DNA of 14,447 nt from Anaerolineae bacterium (GTDB lineage Bacteria; Chloroflexota; Anaerolineae; Aggregatilineales; Phototrophicaceae), in the NCBI GenBank assembly GCA_020848855.1, contig JADLHH010000315.1, positions 1 through 14,447 of the forward strand. Direction: 5' to 3'. The stretch's first letter is position 1, and each line of letters begins with the position of its first letter. A program made the translations under genes and the position numbers. The notes under the pieces were generated by a model. The model was not told the origin of the DNA. It saw nothing but the letters and a program-made list of their open reading frames with translations, and did not search any database. Below, in pieces: positions 1 to 7,226 of the stretch.

Positions 1-1
1 C

Positions 2-826
2 GACATCTACAACTTCGCCTCGAATCTTATCAGCATCACGAGCATTGATGCGGGCGTCAGCATCGTGAACCCAACACCGACCGCGACCGCAACCGATACG
101 CCCACGCCAACCAACACGTTCGATCCGAGCTTTACGCCGTCAGCGACCGCAACCGCAACCGATACGCCCACGCCGAGCGATACGCCGACACCAACTGATA
201 CGATCACGCCCAGCTCGACACCCACGCCAACCGATACGCTCGATCCCAGCATCACGCCGACCGCGACAGCGACGGCAACCGCGACAGAAACGGATGTGCC
301 GGTCGACATATTCACCGAGACGCCGGAAGGCGACGAGCCTACACCGGATATCTTCACTGAAACGCCGGAAGAAAGCTCGATCTCGTTCATCACCGACACG
401 CCCGTCTTCCCAACACCCCCGGACACACCGCGCTGTGACCTGCGCAATTTCAGCCCAAACGACGTGATGCGGGCAGGCGTCCGCCCCGAATTCGACCTGT
501 TCTGCCGCACGCTCGTCCAATGGAGCGAATTCGTCTACTACTTCGACGCAGCTATCACCAGTTACGCCAATGTTGGCATCGAAGCGCTAATTCGGCTGGG
601 CATCATTCAGGCGGTGGACATTTTCAGTCCGTCGGGGCAAACCTATTTTGAGGGCGGCTATGTTATGTGCCTGGCAGGTGAAGGCACACTGATCTGGCTC
701 GATGCCACCAATGCGCCGCGCCACGCCGACATCATCGGCAGCTATACCGTGCCAGAGTTCCCCGGTTTCACGTGCGCCACGTTGTTCACGCCCGGCACGC
801 TGGTGCTGGTCGAAACGGTCCCTTAA
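2..826 (+). CDS. Thr/Pro-rich secreted or surface protein, 5'-truncated by window edge
   Basis: The reading frame is open from base 2 to the TAA at 824-826, so the true start lies upstream. The GTG at 65 is only an internal possibility, because 21 sense codons ([11 protein letters not shown]...) precede it in frame. The visible protein is about 274 residues. A short upstream segment is followed by a low-complexity stalk (about bases 65-300) of [15 protein letters not shown] units, then two DIFTETPE copies, then a compact C-terminal domain from about base 430. That domain has four cysteines (in RCDL, LFCR, VMCL and FTCA), which could form disulfides outside the cell. Thr/Pro stalks of this kind are common in exported proteins of Anaerolineae and usually act as spacers that hold a domain away from the membrane. 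No enzyme motif, anchor or C-terminal membrane helix is visible. Function is unknown. The coding call is strong because the in-frame C-terminal domain is not repetitive and a terminator follows. Confidence 0.8.
   Translation, partial: DIYNFASNLISITSIDAGVSIVNPTPTATATDTPTPTNTFDPSFTPSATATATDTPTPSDTPTPTDTITPSSTPTPTDTLDPSITPTATATATATETDVPVDIFTETPEGDEPTPDIFTETPEESSISFITDTPVFPTPPDTPRCDLRNFSPNDVMRAGVRPEFDLFCRTLVQWSEFVYYFDAAITSYANVGIEALIRLGIIQAVDIFSPSGQTYFEGGYVMCLAGEGTLIWLDATNAPRHADIIGSYTVPEFPGFTCATLFTPGTLVLVETVP
71..300 (+). repeat. Degenerate Thr/Pro-encoding tandem repeat
   Basis: This stretch is made of imperfect repeats of short units such as gcgaccgcaaccg and gatacgcccacgcc. They encode alternating TATAT and DTPTPT blocks. 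A larger period is also seen: [19 protein letters not shown] recurs further on as [19 protein letters not shown]. Such tracts change length easily by slippage or recombination. On the opposite strand they produce a Gly/Val/Ser-rich artefactual frame. Confidence 0.75.
305..370 (+). repeat. Two-copy DIFTETPE repeat
   Basis: The octapeptide DIFTETPE is encoded at 305-328 and again at 347-370. The DNA copies differ mostly at third codon positions, so the peptide is better conserved than the bases. It sits between the Thr/Pro stalk and the C-terminal domain. Confidence 0.6.
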
Positions 827-838
827 CTGCGCTTCGTG

Positions 839-873
839 GGCGGGGCACACAATGTTGTGTCCCGCCTACTTTT
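839..873 (+). terminator. Rho-independent terminator after the Thr/Pro-rich gene
   Basis: The left arm, GGCGGG then ACACAA (839-852, with a 2-base bulge GC at 845-846), pairs with TTGTGT then CCCGCC (855-866). A T-rich run, tactttt, follows at 867-873. The hairpin starts 12 bases after the stop codon at 826, as expected for the end of that transcript. Confidence 0.6.
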
Positions 874-908
874 ACACAATATTTATGCTTCTTTACCTCA
901 ATATCAAC

Positions 909-937
909 TTGAGCAAATGCACTTTGTGCGCTAGAGT
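909..937 (+). promoter_or_regulatory. Weak candidate sigma70-type promoter for the MBL-fold gene
   Basis: TTGAGC (909-914) and TAGAGT (932-937) are separated by 17 bases. Each matches the consensus at 4 of 6 positions. The area is AT-rich relative to its surroundings and lies just after the terminator. Transcription would start near 944, giving a short leader. The match is weak. Confidence 0.25.
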
Positions 938-981
938 CAGCTATATCATCTTGGCTTTAAATCATGCTGAGTGTGTACGTT

Positions 982-1596
982 ATGATCGATCAAATCCGAT
1001 GGCTCGGACACGGCAGTTTCGTCATCAATGCCGATCCATTGATTTACATAAACCCGTGGCGTGTCTCGCGCGTATCGCGCCCGGCAGACGTTATCCTGAT
1101 CGGACACGAGCATTACGCCTACTGCTCCACCGCCGACATCGAAAAACTATGCGGACCGAACACACAGGTGATCGCCAGCCGCCGAGCCGCCGAGCACCTG
1201 GACAACTGCACGGTGCTCCGCCCCTGGCAAAGCATCGCCGTCGGGCGGGCGTGCATCAAGGGATTTCCCGCCTACAACCCGGAACGCGGCACGCCGGATG
1301 ACGGGCGTCTGGGGTTTGTCATCTCCGTCAATTACTTTGACATCTACTACGCCGGGCACACCGGCATTATCCCCGAAATGGCGTCGCTCAAGCCGGATAT
1401 CGCCATTTTGCCAATTGACGGTGAGGGCACGATGACCGCTTCGCAAGCCGCGCAGGCGATTATGCAGATGCACCCCCGCTGGGCGATCCCGTGCAACTGG
1501 AGTTTCAACGCCAGCGGCACCAACCGCGTCGACGCGCAGATTTTCGCCACAGAAGTCGGCGCATCAGCCGAGGTTGTACTGCCGGCGATGCGCTAA
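982..1596 (+). CDS. MBL-fold protein with degenerate metal-binding site
   Basis: The predicted 204-residue protein aligns by eye to the small MBL-fold hydrolase group related to UPF0173/YtkL (Lactamase_B_2/3 type). It has WLGHGSF near the N-terminus, a strand with INPW, the ILIGHEHY region at about 37-45, FPAYNP at 95-100, IPEM and the TMTASQAAQA stretch, all in family order. The family usually carries HxHxDH, a GDT aspartate and a late PMH histidine. Here residues 42-47 read HEHYAY, so Asp and the third His of that motif are lost. The GDT position reads GHT (His126), and the late His position reads PCNW (Asn172). Only two usual ligands remain, so hydrolase activity is doubtful. An ATG at 964 in the same frame would add six residues. 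I prefer 982 because homologues begin just before WLGH; neither start has a clear ribosome site. It lies alone between two terminators and converges on clpX. Confidence 0.85.
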   Translation: MIDQIRWLGHGSFVINADPLIYINPWRVSRVSRPADVILIGHEHYAYCSTADIEKLCGPNTQVIASRRAAEHLDNCTVLRPWQSIAVGRACIKGFPAYNPERGTPDDGRLGFVISVNYFDIYYAGHTGIIPEMASLKPDIAILPIDGEGTMTASQAAQAIMQMHPRWAIPCNWSFNASGTNRVDAQIFATEVGASAEVVLPAMR

Positions 1597-1617
1597 GCCG
1601 CGTTAACCCCGAATCAA

Positions 1618-1643
1618 AACGCGACGCCCTGGAGCGCCGCGTT
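1618..1643. terminator. Hairpin between convergent MBL gene and clpX
   Basis: AACGCG (1618-1623) pairs with CGCGTT (1638-1643). After one A/C mismatch, CGC pairs with GCG around a CCTGGA loop. Read on the minus strand the stem is followed by a TTTT run, so it best fits the end of the tig-clpP-clpX transcript. It may also serve the plus-strand gene ending at 1596. The U tract is short, so strength is uncertain. Confidence 0.45.
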
Positions 1644-1669
1644 CTGCATATTTCCGTATGGTGTGTTCC

Positions 1670-2971
1670 CTACGCCGCCGTGTTCAGCTTGCCGTTCGGC
1701 GACCACTCCAGCCGCAGGTTTTCCACGTTATAGATGTGCGGTCGCGCAATGCCGTTGACTACGTCGGCATCGACGACGACCCGCCCAATGTCCTTACGCC
1801 CCGGCGCTTCGTACATCACGTCCAGCAGGCGGCTCTCGATGATCGAGCGCAAGCCGCGCGCGCCGGTGCCGCGTTTCATGGCGATATCCGCCGCCGCACC
1901 CAGCGCCGATTCCTCGAAAACGAGTTCGAGGTCGTCCAGCTTGAGCAACTGCTGGTACTGCTTGACCAGCGCGTTCTTCGGCTCGACCAGGATGCGCATC
2001 AGCGCATCGCGATCCAGCGGATCGACGCTGACCAGCACCGGCAGGCGACCGACAAATTCGGGGATAAGCCCGTAGCCGATCAGGTCTTCGGGGCTGATAT
2101 GCCGCAGCAGATCGGCTTTGTCCTTCGCGTTGACACGCTCTTCGCCGTCGTTCTGCTGCTGGAAGCCGATCGTGCCGCGCCCGGAAACGCGCTTGGCGAT
2201 GTTCTCGTCAATCCCGGCGAAGGTTCCGCCGCAGATGAACAGGATGTTGGTCGTATCCACCTGCAGAAATTCCTGATGCGGATGCTTGCGCCCACCCTGC
2301 GGCGGGACGTTCGCCAGCGTGCCCTCGACGATCTTCAGCAGCGCCTGCTGCACGCCTTCGCCCGACACGTCGCGGGTAATCGATGGGTTATCCGCCGACT
2401 TACGCGCGATCTTGTCGATTTCATCGATGTAGACGATGCCTTTTTCGGCGCGGGCGATATCGCCGTCCGCCGCTTGAATCAGCCGGAGCAGGATGTTTTC
2501 TACGTCTTCACCGACGTACCCGGCTTCGGTCAGCGATGTAGCGTCCGAAATGCAGAACGGCACGTCAAGGATACGTGCGAGCGTCTGGGCGAGCAGCGTT
2601 TTGCCGCTGCCCGTCGGTCCGACGATCAGGATATTGCTTTTCTCAAGCTCCACGCCATTCGCGATACCACCGTTGCGAATCCGCTTGTAGTGGTTATAAA
2701 CCGCCACGCTCAGGACACGCTTGGCGTAGTCCTGCCCGACAACGTAGTCGTCCAACTGCGCCATGATCTCGCGCGGCGACGGCAGGCTCTCGAAATCGAT
2801 CTCGCCGTCTTCATTGTGATACGTCGGATTCTCCTCAAACAGAATCCGCTGGCACAGCTCAACGCAGTTATCGCAGATGAACACCCCGTCGGGTCCTGCG
2901 ATCAGCCGCTCGACTTCGTCGTGACTGCGGCGACAAAAGGAGCATCGCTGATTGTTGGGCGTAAATGTCAC
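1670..2971 (-). CDS. clpX: ATP-dependent Clp protease ATP-binding subunit ClpX
   Basis: This is the hexameric AAA+ unfoldase that recognises substrates and threads them into ClpP in the cytoplasm. Its 433 residues are a normal length. The N-terminal zinc-binding domain has Cys10, Cys13, Cys33 and Cys36. Walker A is GPTGSGKT (118-125). The GYVG pore loop is at 151-154, and Walker B ends in the Glu of YIDE (181-184). An RKH loop lies near 228-230. The IGF tripeptide that docks on ClpP is at 268-270, an arginine finger is in EFVGR (to 309), and the sensor-2 motif GTGARGLR is at 368-375. Everything needed for function is present. The start is a GTG at 2971 that overlaps the clpP stop in a GTGA, with AGGAG ten bases upstream, which points to translational coupling. 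It is the last gene of the tig-clpP-clpX operon; lon does not follow. Confidence 0.97.
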   Translation of the reverse strand: MTFTPNNQRCSFCRRSHDEVERLIAGPDGVFICDNCVELCQRILFEENPTYHNEDGEIDFESLPSPREIMAQLDDYVVGQDYAKRVLSVAVYNHYKRIRNGGIANGVELEKSNILIVGPTGSGKTLLAQTLARILDVPFCISDATSLTEAGYVGEDVENILLRLIQAADGDIARAEKGIVYIDEIDKIARKSADNPSITRDVSGEGVQQALLKIVEGTLANVPPQGGRKHPHQEFLQVDTTNILFICGGTFAGIDENIAKRVSGRGTIGFQQQNDGEERVNAKDKADLLRHISPEDLIGYGLIPEFVGRLPVLVSVDPLDRDALMRILVEPKNALVKQYQQLLKLDDLELVFEESALGAAADIAMKRGTGARGLRSIIESRLLDVMYEAPGRKDIGRVVVDADVVNGIARPHIYNVENLRLEWSPNGKLNTAA

Positions 2972-3579
2972 TTGCCGTTCACTCCTGCTTTGGTGCTTTC
3001 CAGCACCGAATCGATCAGACCGTATTCCACCGCCTGCTGCGCGCCGAGATACAAGTCGCGGTCGGTGTCGCGCTCGATCACATCACGCTCGCGCCCGGTA
3101 TGGTGGACAAGGATGTCGTTCAGCCGCTCCTTCAGGCGCATAATCTCGTTCGCCTGAATGACGATATCCGACGCCTGACCCTGCGCGCCGCCGAGCGGCT
3201 GGTGCATGTGGATCGTGGCGTTCGGGAGCGCGTAACGCGCACCGTGTGCGCCTGCCGTCAGCAGAACCGTGCCGAAGCTGGCGGTGATGCCCACGGCGGT
3301 CGTGCTAACCGGCGCACTGATTTGCTGCATCGTATCATAGATCGCTAACCCGGAGTATACAACGCCCCCGGGAGAATTGATGAACATCTGAATCTGCCGC
3401 TCCGGGTCCTGGCTTTGCAGGAACAGAAGCTGCGCCACCATCAGGTTGGCGATCTGGTCGTTGATCGGCGTGCCCAGCAGCACGATTCGTTCCTTCAGCA
3501 GCAGGGAGTAGATATCATAGGCGCGCTCGCCCCGGCTGCCCTGCTCAATCACCATCGGGATCACGTTCTGGGGATACAT
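2968..3579 (-). CDS. clpP: ATP-dependent Clp protease proteolytic subunit ClpP
   Basis: This is the serine peptidase that forms the double-ring chamber used with ClpX. It has 203 residues. The catalytic triad is visible: Ser101 in GITASFG, His126 in MHQPLGG, and Asp175 in the [10 protein letters not shown] segment. INSPGG (68-72) is the conserved oxyanion-region motif, and the YGLID near the C-terminus is typical. The N-terminus [13 protein letters not shown] suggests a short or absent propeptide. The ATG at 3577-3579 lies two bases after the tig stop. Its ribosome site GAGGAG (3591-3596) sits inside the last codons of tig, eleven bases upstream. The stop overlaps the clpX start. The middle position in tig-clpP-clpX fits the classic proteostasis operon. 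Confidence 0.97.
   Translation of the reverse strand: MYPQNVIPMVIEQGSRGERAYDIYSLLLKERIVLLGTPINDQIANLMVAQLLFLQSQDPERQIQMFINSPGGVVYSGLAIYDTMQQISAPVSTTAVGITASFGTVLLTAGAHGARYALPNATIHMHQPLGGAQGQASDIVIQANEIMRLKERLNDILVHHTGRERDVIERDTDRDLYLGAQQAVEYGLIDSVLESTKAGVNGK
2982..2986 (-). promoter_or_regulatory. clpX ribosome binding site inside clpP
   Basis: AGGAG on the minus strand ends ten bases before the GTG at 2971. It lies inside the last codons of clpP. It supports the GTG start and the GTGA stop-start overlap. Confidence 0.6.
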
Positions 3580-3581
3580 AT

Positions 3582-5186
3582 TCAGTTCGACTCCTCTTTG
3601 TCCTCAGATACAGTTTCAGTCACTTCGTCTTGTGCCTGCGCCTCGGCGGCTTTCTGTTCCATCGCGTCTTCCGCTGCCGCAGTTTCGGCAGCGAGGGCTT
3701 CAGGAGTCGCCGCTTCGAGAGCCGGAGCTTCCTCAGAAGCCGTGATAGTCGGCGCTTCGCCCCTGGCAATCGCCGCGACGCGTTCTAACACTACATCCCG
3801 CATCAGGTCATTGCGCACACTGTCGCGCATGTTCGGCTGTGCTTCGAACATCTGGCGGATAGCGCCGCGACGTTCTTCGTCGAACTGACCGACAATGCGG
3901 TCGATTTCCTGCTCGACACGCTCGTCGGTGACCTCAAGCTGCTCGGCATCCGCGATTTCGCGCAGCGCCAGCGACCGCCGCACCGATTGTTCGGCGCTCT
4001 CTTTATAGTCGTTATAAAGGTCTTCGGCGGTCTTCTGGTAAATCTTCATGTAGTCCTGAAGGGTGATTCCCTGCTGGCGCAGCCGCTGGTCGAAGTCACG
4101 CAGGAAGCTGTCGACCTGATCCGCCACCATCGCTTCCGGGAACTTGATCTCCGCCTGCTCCACCACCTCGTCGAGCGCCTTGCGCACATATTCGCTGCGG
4201 TAGCTCTGCTCGGACATGCTCGTCATGTTTTCGCGCACGCGCATCCGCAGTTCGAGCAGCGTCAGCGGTTTTTCCTCGTCCTTCGTCACGCGCGCCGCGA
4301 ACTCGTCGGTCAGTTCCGGCATCGTCAGCGTTTCGACCTTTTTGACATCGACGTAGTATTTGACCGTCTTGCCCGCCATGTCTTCATATTCTTCGGCGTC
4401 GTCCGGGAACGTCAGTTCGAACGACCGCGAGTCGCCGACGTACACGCCGACCAGCGCTTCGCTGAAGCCGGGCTGCGGCTCGTCGTCTTCGTCGAGCAGA
4501 AGCTGAAGATCGTGCTCGTGCAGATAAGGCGTCCCTTCGTCCTCGTCGCCGTGCGAGTGACCATGTTCGTGATCGTGGTCATGCTCGTCATGGTCGTGTT
4601 CATGTTGTTCTTCGTCGGCATCGGCGTCGTCCGCTTCCGCAGCGGCTTCTGGCTCTACATGCTCGCCCAGGATGTAGCTGTGAAGGTCAAGCGTCACCCG
4701 GTTGCCCAGCACGGCGGGCTGGCTGCTCGGCTCGACAACCGCCTGCTGTTCCTGCAGGTTCTTCATCGAGCGGTTGACGGCATCGTCGGTGACTTCCGGC
4801 GTTTCATACGGCAGCCGCACCGAACGATAATCCTTGAGGTCGATGCTCGGCTGCAGCGGCACGACGTAAACGAAGGTCGGAGTCGCCAGATCCGACTTGA
4901 CATCGGTCAGCGTGCCGGGACCGTAGGGGTCCAGATCGGTCTGCGGGAGGACTTCCATATAGACTTCTTGACTCAGAAGCTCGACTGCATCTTCGAGGAT
5001 CGCCGGCTCGCCCACATAGTTGAGGAGAATGCGGTAGGGGGCTTTGCCCTTACGGAAGCCGGGGATATTGACCCGACGGGAGATTTGCTGGGCGGCTTTT
5101 TGTTTGGCAGCGTCCAGCCGTTCGGCGTCGATCTCAACCGTCACGCGGGCGGTTTGATCCTCTAGTCGTTCAGTCTGAATGTTCAA
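3582..5186 (-). CDS. tig: Trigger factor with His-rich insertion
   Basis: This is a ribosome-associated chaperone and peptidyl-prolyl isomerase that meets nascent chains at the exit tunnel. The ribosome-binding domain holds the signature GFRKGKAP at 43-50. A PPIase (FKBP-like) region follows at about 155-290, and the helical substrate-binding part runs at about 290-475. At 534 residues it is about 100 longer than usual (near 430). Part of the excess is an insertion in the PPIase region at about 175-225 with an acidic run and nine histidines within residues 195-212 ([18 protein letters not shown]). The rest is an Ala/Glu-rich tail at about 479-534. The start is taken as TTG at 5186, because [10 protein letters not shown] matches the family N-terminus and an AAGGA site lies just upstream. 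Alternative starts would cut into the domain. It is the first gene of the operon with clpP and clpX. Confidence 0.95.
   Translation of the reverse strand: MNIQTERLEDQTARVTVEIDAERLDAAKQKAAQQISRRVNIPGFRKGKAPYRILLNYVGEPAILEDAVELLSQEVYMEVLPQTDLDPYGPGTLTDVKSDLATPTFVYVVPLQPSIDLKDYRSVRLPYETPEVTDDAVNRSMKNLQEQQAVVEPSSQPAVLGNRVTLDLHSYILGEHVEPEAAAEADDADADEEQHEHDHDEHDHDHEHGHSHGDEDEGTPYLHEHDLQLLLDEDDEPQPGFSEALVGVYVGDSRSFELTFPDDAEEYEDMAGKTVKYYVDVKKVETLTMPELTDEFAARVTKDEEKPLTLLELRMRVRENMTSMSEQSYRSEYVRKALDEVVEQAEIKFPEAMVADQVDSFLRDFDQRLRQQGITLQDYMKIYQKTAEDLYNDYKESAEQSVRRSLALREIADAEQLEVTDERVEQEIDRIVGQFDEERRGAIRQMFEAQPNMRDSVRNDLMRDVVLERVAAIARGEAPTITASEEAPALEAATPEALAAETAAAEDAMEQKAAEAQAQDEVTETVSEDKEESN
4548..4604 (-). 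repeat. His/Asp-rich codon run in tig
   Basis: This encodes residues 195-213 of trigger factor, where nearly every second residue is His, with Asp, Glu, Gly or Ser between. The CAC/CAT and GAC/GAT/GAG codons make the DNA itself repetitive, so it may vary in length between strains. On the plus strand it reads as Val/Met/Phe-rich nonsense. Confidence 0.8.
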
Positions 5187-5192
5187 GAGTCG

Positions 5193-5198
5193 ATCCTT
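5193..5198 (-). promoter_or_regulatory. Ribosome binding site deciding the tig TTG start
   Basis: AAGGAT on the minus strand lies six bases before the TTG at 5184-5186. No ATG or GTG in a good position has an equally placed site, so this supports TTG as the tig start. Confidence 0.55.
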
Positions 5199-5213
5199 GC
5201 TGAAGTGATAGAT

Positions 5214-5229
5214 TCAATTTGCCAATTGA
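5214..5229. repeat. Short inverted repeat over the predicted tig transcription start
   Basis: TCAATT (5214-5219) and AATTGA (5224-5229) are perfect inverted copies with a four-base spacer TGCC. They cover the predicted start of tig transcription, where a repressor could bind. It may also be chance in AT-rich DNA. Confidence 0.3.
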
Positions 5230-5232
5230 GAA

Positions 5233-5262
5233 ATTATAGCATCTACGATCAGCGATTGCCTA
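5233..5262 (-). promoter_or_regulatory. tig-clpP-clpX promoter with extended -10
   Basis: On the minus strand a perfect TATAAT (5238-5233) is preceded by TGC, giving the extended -10 TGnTATAAT. A partial -35, TAGGCA (5262-5257, 4 of 6), lies 18 bases upstream. The predicted start is near 5226, giving a leader of about 40 bases to the tig TTG. A perfect extended -10 usually makes a weak -35 tolerable. Confidence 0.65.
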
Positions 5263-5312
5263 GAAGCAATGAATTAGAACTCTACAAGAAATCCGGCTGC
5301 GACACGTCGTTT

Positions 5313-5338
5313 GGAACCTTTCCGCACTCGGCAGCGTC
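5313..5338 (+). promoter_or_regulatory. Candidate ECF-sigma promoter for the SIMPL-domain gene
   Basis: GGAACC (5313-5318) and CGTC (5335-5338) are separated by 16 bases. This is the layout of many extracytoplasmic-function sigma promoters (GGAAC about 16 bases from CGT or GTC). Transcription would begin near 5345, some 55 bases before the ATG. No good sigma70-type pair was seen in this region. The match is by motif only. Confidence 0.35.
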
Positions 5339-5398
5339 CTATAGACGTGCCCAGTGGCACAGGTGTTACGTTCGCCAGAGTAAAGGAGTTGTAAACGC

Positions 5399-6133
5399 AT
5401 GTCTCGTATTCGCAAGTTCTTCGGCGCAGTGGTCGTGATGCTGGTGCTGACGGCACTCGCCGTCCCGGCGCTGGCGCAGGACTCCGGCGTCGCCAGCGCG
5501 CCCTACCCTGAGAATACCATTAGCGTAACCGGCTACGGCTCGGTTCATGCCTCGCCCGATATCGCTTCAGTGGATGTCGGCGTCGAAGTCACTCAGCCAT
5601 CCGTCTCGGACGCTTTCACCGAAGCCAATTCAACGCTTCAGAAGATCATCGACGCCCTGGCTGATCTCGGCATCGCGCCAGAAGACATTCAGACGAGTAA
5701 CCTGAACGTCTACAGCACCATCAACTACAGCCCGGAGACCGGCAGTGACCAGCACGGCTATACGGTCAGCAACGTCGTCCACCTCGTCGTTCGGGATGTC
5801 GATCAGGTCGAAGCCGTGATCGACGCCGCCATTAATGCGGGCGCGACCAGCATCTACGGCTTGACTTTCGACATCGAGGATCGCAGCGCGCTGGAAACGC
5901 AGGCGCGTGAGATGGCGATCCAGGACGCGCAGGCGCGCGCTCAGGAATACGCCTCGCTGGTCGGCGCGCAGTTGGGTGACGTGGTCATCGTCTCCGAATT
6001 GCAGTCGGGCAGCTTCCTGCCCTATGCTGCGTCGGGCGTGCGCGCTCAGGGCGGTGGCGGCGGCGCGGTGGTCGCGCCCGGACAGACCGAAGTCCAGATT
6101 CAGGCGACCGTGACCTATCGCATTTCGCGGTAG
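5399..6133 (+). CDS. Exported SIMPL-domain (DUF541) protein
   Basis: This is a 244-residue protein of the SIMPL/DUF541 family (YggE, OMP26 and BP26 relatives). Members are exported and of poorly defined function, with some linked to oxidative or envelope stress. Residues 1-26 form a signal peptide: MSRIRK, a hydrophobic core, then VPALA before QD, so cleavage is expected after Ala26. The domain runs from about 41 to 243. It shows ISVTGYGSV, the typical GIAPEDIQTSNLNVY segment, YTVSN, VRDVDQ and the AREMAIQDAQARAQEYASLVG helix, and ends in QATVTYRIS. A glycine run at 218-222 lies in a probable loop. There is no lipobox, so it is likely secreted or held at the outer face. The ATG has AAAGGAG (5382-5388) ten bases upstream. 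It is divergent from tig and convergent with the EamA gene. Confidence 0.92.
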   Translation: MSRIRKFFGAVVVMLVLTALAVPALAQDSGVASAPYPENTISVTGYGSVHASPDIASVDVGVEVTQPSVSDAFTEANSTLQKIIDALADLGIAPEDIQTSNLNVYSTINYSPETGSDQHGYTVSNVVHLVVRDVDQVEAVIDAAINAGATSIYGLTFDIEDRSALETQAREMAIQDAQARAQEYASLVGAQLGDVVIVSELQSGSFLPYAASGVRAQGGGGGAVVAPGQTEVQIQATVTYRISR

Positions 6134-6152
6134 CGGCGCCCAAACGTGATCA

Positions 6153-6189
6153 AAAAACGGGGTCGGAAGCAGAATCTGACCCCGTTTTT
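6153..6189. terminator. Strong bidirectional terminator
   Basis: AAAAACGGGGTC (6153-6164) pairs perfectly with GACCCCGTTTTT (6178-6189) around a 13-base loop. The A tract on one side and T tract on the other make it work in both directions. It serves the SIMPL gene ending at 6133 and the convergent EamA gene ending at 6210. The perfect 12-base arms are longer than a typical terminator needs. Confidence 0.85.
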
Positions 6190-6209
6190 CAGCCTCTTAC
6201 AGAACAGCC

Positions 6210-7124
6210 TCACGACTGCATCAGCACCGGGACTTCGTCCCGCTTCGCCGAGCGGGTGGTGGCGGCAGCGGCAATCGTCACCAACCCAATACCGACGATC
6301 TCCTGCAGCCCCAGGTGTTCGTGCAGGATGAGCCAGCCCATCACCGACGCGGCGACCGGCTCCAGGCTGACAAGCAGCCCAAATGTCCCTGAAGGCAGGC
6401 TCTTAAGCGCCTTGAATTCCAGCCAGAAGGGAACCACGGACGCCAGCAGCGCCACGATCAGGGCACTGACGAGCAGCGCCGGCGACGCCAGCACAACAGA
6501 TGCACCGATCGCCCCGAACGGCGCAGCGACAACTGCCGCGACGCTCATCGCCAGCGCAAGCATGGTAGTGCCTTCCAGCAGGCTGCCTGCCCGCTTTGTA
6601 AACACGATGTAAAGCCCCCACAGGACACCGCAGGCGAGCGCCAGCAGCAGCCCAACCGGGTCAAGTGTCACGTCGGTGATCGGCGAGAGCAGCAGGATAC
6701 CAATCGCGGCGACCGCTACCCAGATGATATCGCGGGCACGGCGCGACCCCAGCACGGCGACGCCGAGCGGTCCGATGAAGGCAATCGCCACCGTGATGCC
6801 CAGCGGAATACGCTCGATTGCCGCGTAGAACGTCAGCATGTTGGCGGTGATGGTGACGCCGTAGAGCAGGATGTTCCAGTAGACTGTCCGACTGTAGCCG
6901 CGCAGCCGAGGGCGCGCGAAAACCGAGAAGATCACGCCGCCAACCAGCGTCCTGACAAAAACGACACCGCCGAAACCGAGCGCCTCGAACAACTGCTTGG
7001 CGAGCGCCGAGCCGATCTGCACGGAGATGACGGCAATGATAACGAGCAGCCACGGCTGAACCAGAAACGACGCGCGAGCAGCCAACATGCCGCTCAATTC
7101 ACCAGAAACGGGCTTGGTTGACAT
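6210..7124 (-). CDS. EamA/DMT-family transporter, RhtA-like
   Basis: This is an inner-membrane exporter of the drug/metabolite transporter superfamily with two EamA repeats and about ten membrane segments. It has 304 residues, the usual length. RIPLGITVAIAFIGPLGVAV with SRR after it (105-129) and PSGTFGLLVSLEPVAA (244-259) followed by LHEHLGLQEIVG are typical of the RhtA branch, which exports threonine, homoserine or related amino acids. The actual substrate cannot be read from sequence. An ATG at 7217 in the same frame would add 31 residues (MRPVLCGARR...) that do not resemble the family and nearly reach the upstream gene. The ATG at 7124 is therefore preferred, though its ribosome site (AGGAA) is weak and about 12 bases away. 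It lies 102 bp after the sensor gene on the same strand and ends at the bidirectional terminator. Confidence 0.9.
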   Translation of the reverse strand: MSTKPVSGELSGMLAARASFLVQPWLLVIIAVISVQIGSALAKQLFEALGFGGVVFVRTLVGGVIFSVFARPRLRGYSRTVYWNILLYGVTITANMLTFYAAIERIPLGITVAIAFIGPLGVAVLGSRRARDIIWVAVAAIGILLLSPITDVTLDPVGLLLALACGVLWGLYIVFTKRAGSLLEGTTMLALAMSVAAVVAAPFGAIGASVVLASPALLVSALIVALLASVVPFWLEFKALKSLPSGTFGLLVSLEPVAASVMGWLILHEHLGLQEIVGIGLVTIAAAATTRSAKRDEVPVLMQS

Positions 7125-7210
7125 AGTTTTCGGGGATTCCTGCCGGATCAGAGACGGACAGGATAATGGTACGCGAAGACCGAACGCGCGCCTAGCTCCA
7201 CACAGAACCG

Positions 7211-7225
7211 GGCGCATCGAGCGCC
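7211..7225. repeat. Small hairpin just after the sensor gene stop
   Basis: GGCGC and GCGCC arms flank ATCGA, one base beyond the sensor stop codon on the minus strand. No T run follows, so at best it is a weak terminator or an RNA-stabilising hairpin between the sensor and the EamA gene. Confidence 0.3.
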
Positions 7226-7226
7226 A

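Noticed and set aside
7..510. Minus-strand Gly/Val/Ser-rich frame opposite the Thr/Pro gene
   Set aside because: It is the complement of the Thr/Pro codon repeats; its composition is explained entirely by the plus-strand gene, and no promoter or ribosome site is seen.
1658..3157. Plus-strand frame of 499 codons opposite clpX and part of clpP
   Set aside because: clpX and clpP are certain on the other strand. The frame is an open shadow in GC-rich DNA with an Arg/Val/Asp-rich translation and no family motif.
4548..4604. His-coding run considered as a CRISPR or simple DNA repeat
   Set aside because: It is in frame within tig, has no spacer structure, and is explained by alternating His/acidic codons.
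3987..5165. Plus-strand frame of 392 codons opposite tig
   Set aside because: Trigger factor is certain on the other strand, and the His-rich insert gives the apparent hydrophobic run ([17 protein letters not shown]) by complementarity.
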